A DNA stretch of 64,000 bases from Coffea arabica (taxonomy: Eukaryota; Streptophyta; Magnoliopsida; Gentianales; Rubiaceae), in NCBI RefSeq assembly GCF_036785885.1, contig NC_092323.1, positions 9,866,501 to 9,930,500 of the forward strand, written 5' to 3'. A model generated the notes under the pieces. That model had not been told where the DNA came from. It worked only from the letters and a program-made list of their open reading frames with translations, and did no database searches. The position numbers were made by a program, and so were the translations under genes. Of this stretch, positions 62,431 through 64,000 are shown one piece after another (within the stretch, counting starts at the first letter, position 1; each line of letters opens with the position of its first letter).

Positions 62431-63145
62431 CAATTCGACGTTATGATTCTGTTGCATAGAATTTCATCATTTGTTGAGTACAGAATTTTTTTTTCCCCCT
62501 CGTTATCGAAACACGTGTAATCCATCGGGTTAGTGAAAAGTTTCCTTTCAGCTATTAATGCAGCTTTGAACCACTTATCCAATCAAGGCTCAGTAACCTT
62601 TTACAGGTACTATTTTCAACTCGTTTCGTCAAGGGCTGTGCCTGTTTTTGTTTTATCATGTATGCTTCATTCCCTCTTTTCCGGATCAAAGTGCTTATGA
62701 ACTCGTGAGTTGGAAGTAATGGTCGAATTTGGACGGCTTGTGGGCATTATTACATTGGAGAAACATTCCATGCTCCGGATTGTGAGGATAACAAGTAAAA
62801 TTCGTTCCATACAACAACCAAATTCTTTTTCCCAGTTTTTTTCCCCCAACTAAAAGTAGGAGAATCAGAGTAGACAAAAAGAATTCAGGGAGGTGAATTG
62901 GATAGGCTTGTTAAAGTACGCATAGGATGTGTCGAGTTCTGAAAATTAGTGCATTATTCAATGCGAATGGTAAAGTCACTCGCGAAACCAAATAGAAAAT
63001 GACCGTGAAGAGTGAAGCAGAATCATAAACAAAAGAACCCTTGAAACCGAAGACTGATGTTGAATCATAAACATAGGAACCCCTTATGATTGATGGGATT
63101 GTTGATGTTTTGTGGCTTCCGAAGTCGATCATCCGCATCTACCGA
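62431..63145. other. Convergent spacer, STY46-like and IQD 3' sides
   Basis: The first 250 bases are likely the kinase 3' untranslated region; the rest is the IQD 3' flank on the other strand. A short direct repeat occurs near 63025-63080 (AATCATAAACA followed by GAACCC, twice). No gene is supported. Confidence 0.5.
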
Positions 63146-63628
63146 TCATTGCAAAAGGAGCTGTCGAGCTCGAATAGTGACCTGCAACCTTGCAAGCGCA
63201 TGCATGCAGTGCAAAGCAATTCGAGCCTGTCTTCTCACACACACCCCACGAACAGCCGCTTGCAGCTTCACAAGGCTTCTAAGTGCTCGAAATGCCCGTC
63301 TTGCCTGATGAAAATATAAAGAACAAAGTTTCCAAATTGAGCAAGAAGGCTTATCAGATTGAGAAATTTTAACGTAAACGAAGAAAAGTTGTTACGAATA
63401 AAATACAAGGTGCCCCCTGAAGCAGGCTTGGATCTGAATTGCTGCGAGTTCTTCTTTAGACAGAGAAATTCTGATATCCTCGCTGAGTCTCGTTGTTGTT
63501 GTTGTTGCTTCACTAAAGCAACTGCGGCTTGTATTGTTGTTGTGAAGAACGATTAGTGTTTCGCGGGGAGCTGATCGGAAGAGTTTTCTTCGGGCAACAC
63601 GGAACCATTTCTTTCCGGGCATTCCCAT
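63146..63628 (-). CDS. Short IQ67-domain calmodulin-binding protein (IQD20-like)
   Basis: Two exons on the minus strand, 63628-63407 and 63304-63146, join in phase 0 to give 126 aa. The basic N-terminus ([20 protein letters not shown]) is typical of IQD proteins. The IQ67 region spans about residues 58-125: [20 protein letters not shown] with a first IQxxxRGxxxR motif, [20 protein letters not shown] with a second, and [13 protein letters not shown] with a third. The intron lies inside the IQ67 domain between HL and ARRAF in phase 0, the hallmark position of this family. The family binds calmodulin and links it to microtubules, membranes or the nucleus. Most IQDs exceed 300 aa; this one stops right after the IQ67 domain (RARQLLLQ, then TGA), as does the small Arabidopsis IQD20 (about 103 aa). 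A GTAGAT donor just after the stop raises the chance of an untranslated exon or of recent shortening. Confidence 0.85.
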
Positions 63629-64000
63629 TTTCTACCATTGATCAGGCGTCTACTTCTTTGCCAGAGCTTCTCTCTTGGCTTGTCCTTTCGATGATATAGC
63701 GAGCAAGTACGCAGACGTATGCGCAACACGTTCTGTTGAATAGGGACGACTCCTCATATTTTTGGGAAGTTTGAACGTGGAGGGATGAATATTTTTTTTC
63801 TGTGGCTTCGGTTGTTGGGATTTCAAGCTTTCTGATCCAAGAAGCCAAGAGCCGATACACAGGACCACCTAATCAGCAGGCCTGGTGATTAAATAATTCT
63901 ATTTCGATCCCTTCTTGAGGACGCGCACCATTTTTTTCCCCTCCCCTCCCCTTTGATGTAAAGGCAAATCTTATATTGGAAGCTTGAAAACACCGATTCC
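63629..64000. other. Upstream region of the IQD gene
   Basis: On the minus strand this is the leader and promoter side of the IQD gene. Open frames on the minus strand in 63642-63868 have no recognisable domain. No TATA box is certain. Confidence 0.4.

Overview
The window is nuclear genomic DNA of a flowering plant, almost certainly a eudicot. Genes have many short exons with GT-AG introns, intergenic DNA is AT-rich and carries small non-autonomous DNA transposons (MITEs), and every recognisable protein is closest in memory to an Arabidopsis-type family member. The species cannot be named from sequence alone. No retroviral or LTR element, no Polinton-like element, no rRNA or tRNA gene and no CRISPR array was recognised.

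Layout from left to right. (1) 0.1-2.7 kb, minus strand: a small proline-rich-start plant protein gene running off the left edge, some unexplained exon-like blocks, and an intronless 126-aa double-CxxC protein (At4g08330 type). (2) 2.7-5.5 kb: AT-rich spacer with one palindrome-ended element. (3) 5.58-14.06 kb, plus: the largest subunit of RNA polymerase II (NRPB1), 14 coding exons and 1,850 aa, including the full heptad-repeat CTD; two introns use GC donors. (4) 16.2-18.1 kb, minus: an intronless ZRF1/zuotin J-protein with two SANT domains. (5) 19.6-21.1 kb: a Tourist-like PIF/Harbinger MITE with a TAA target duplication. (6) 22.9-29.3 kb, plus: phospholipase D of the delta type, 10 exons, 867 aa. 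(7) 30.56-33.34 kb, plus: the Tra2-like splicing factor SR45a, 7 coding exons, the first of which encodes only the start Met. (8) 33.3-36.6 kb: spacer with two related MITEs. (9) 36.58-40.05 kb, plus: a bifunctional nuclease (BBD/DUF151), 9 exons, 334 aa. (10) 40.98-42.78 kb, minus: an AMT2/AMT3-type ammonium transporter, 3 exons, 472 aa. (11) 42.8-54.4 kb: a gene-poor stretch of repeats that contains a MIR171 microRNA hairpin at 49.77-49.91 kb. (12) 54.43-62.43 kb, plus: an ACT-domain Raf-like kinase (STY46/STY8/STY17 type), 16 exons, 575 aa. (13) 63.15-63.63 kb, minus: a very short IQD calmodulin-binding protein (IQD20 type), 126 aa.

The genes are unrelated housekeeping, signalling and stress genes in ordinary plant gene order; nothing suggests an operon or a pathway cluster. 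Gene expression is a loose theme (Pol II subunit, ZRF1, SR45a, miR171). All exon joins given below were checked by hand for reading phase. The most notable points are the MIR171 locus, the two GC-AG introns in NRPB1, the odd 5' structure of SR45a, and repeat families that share internal sequence but not ends.
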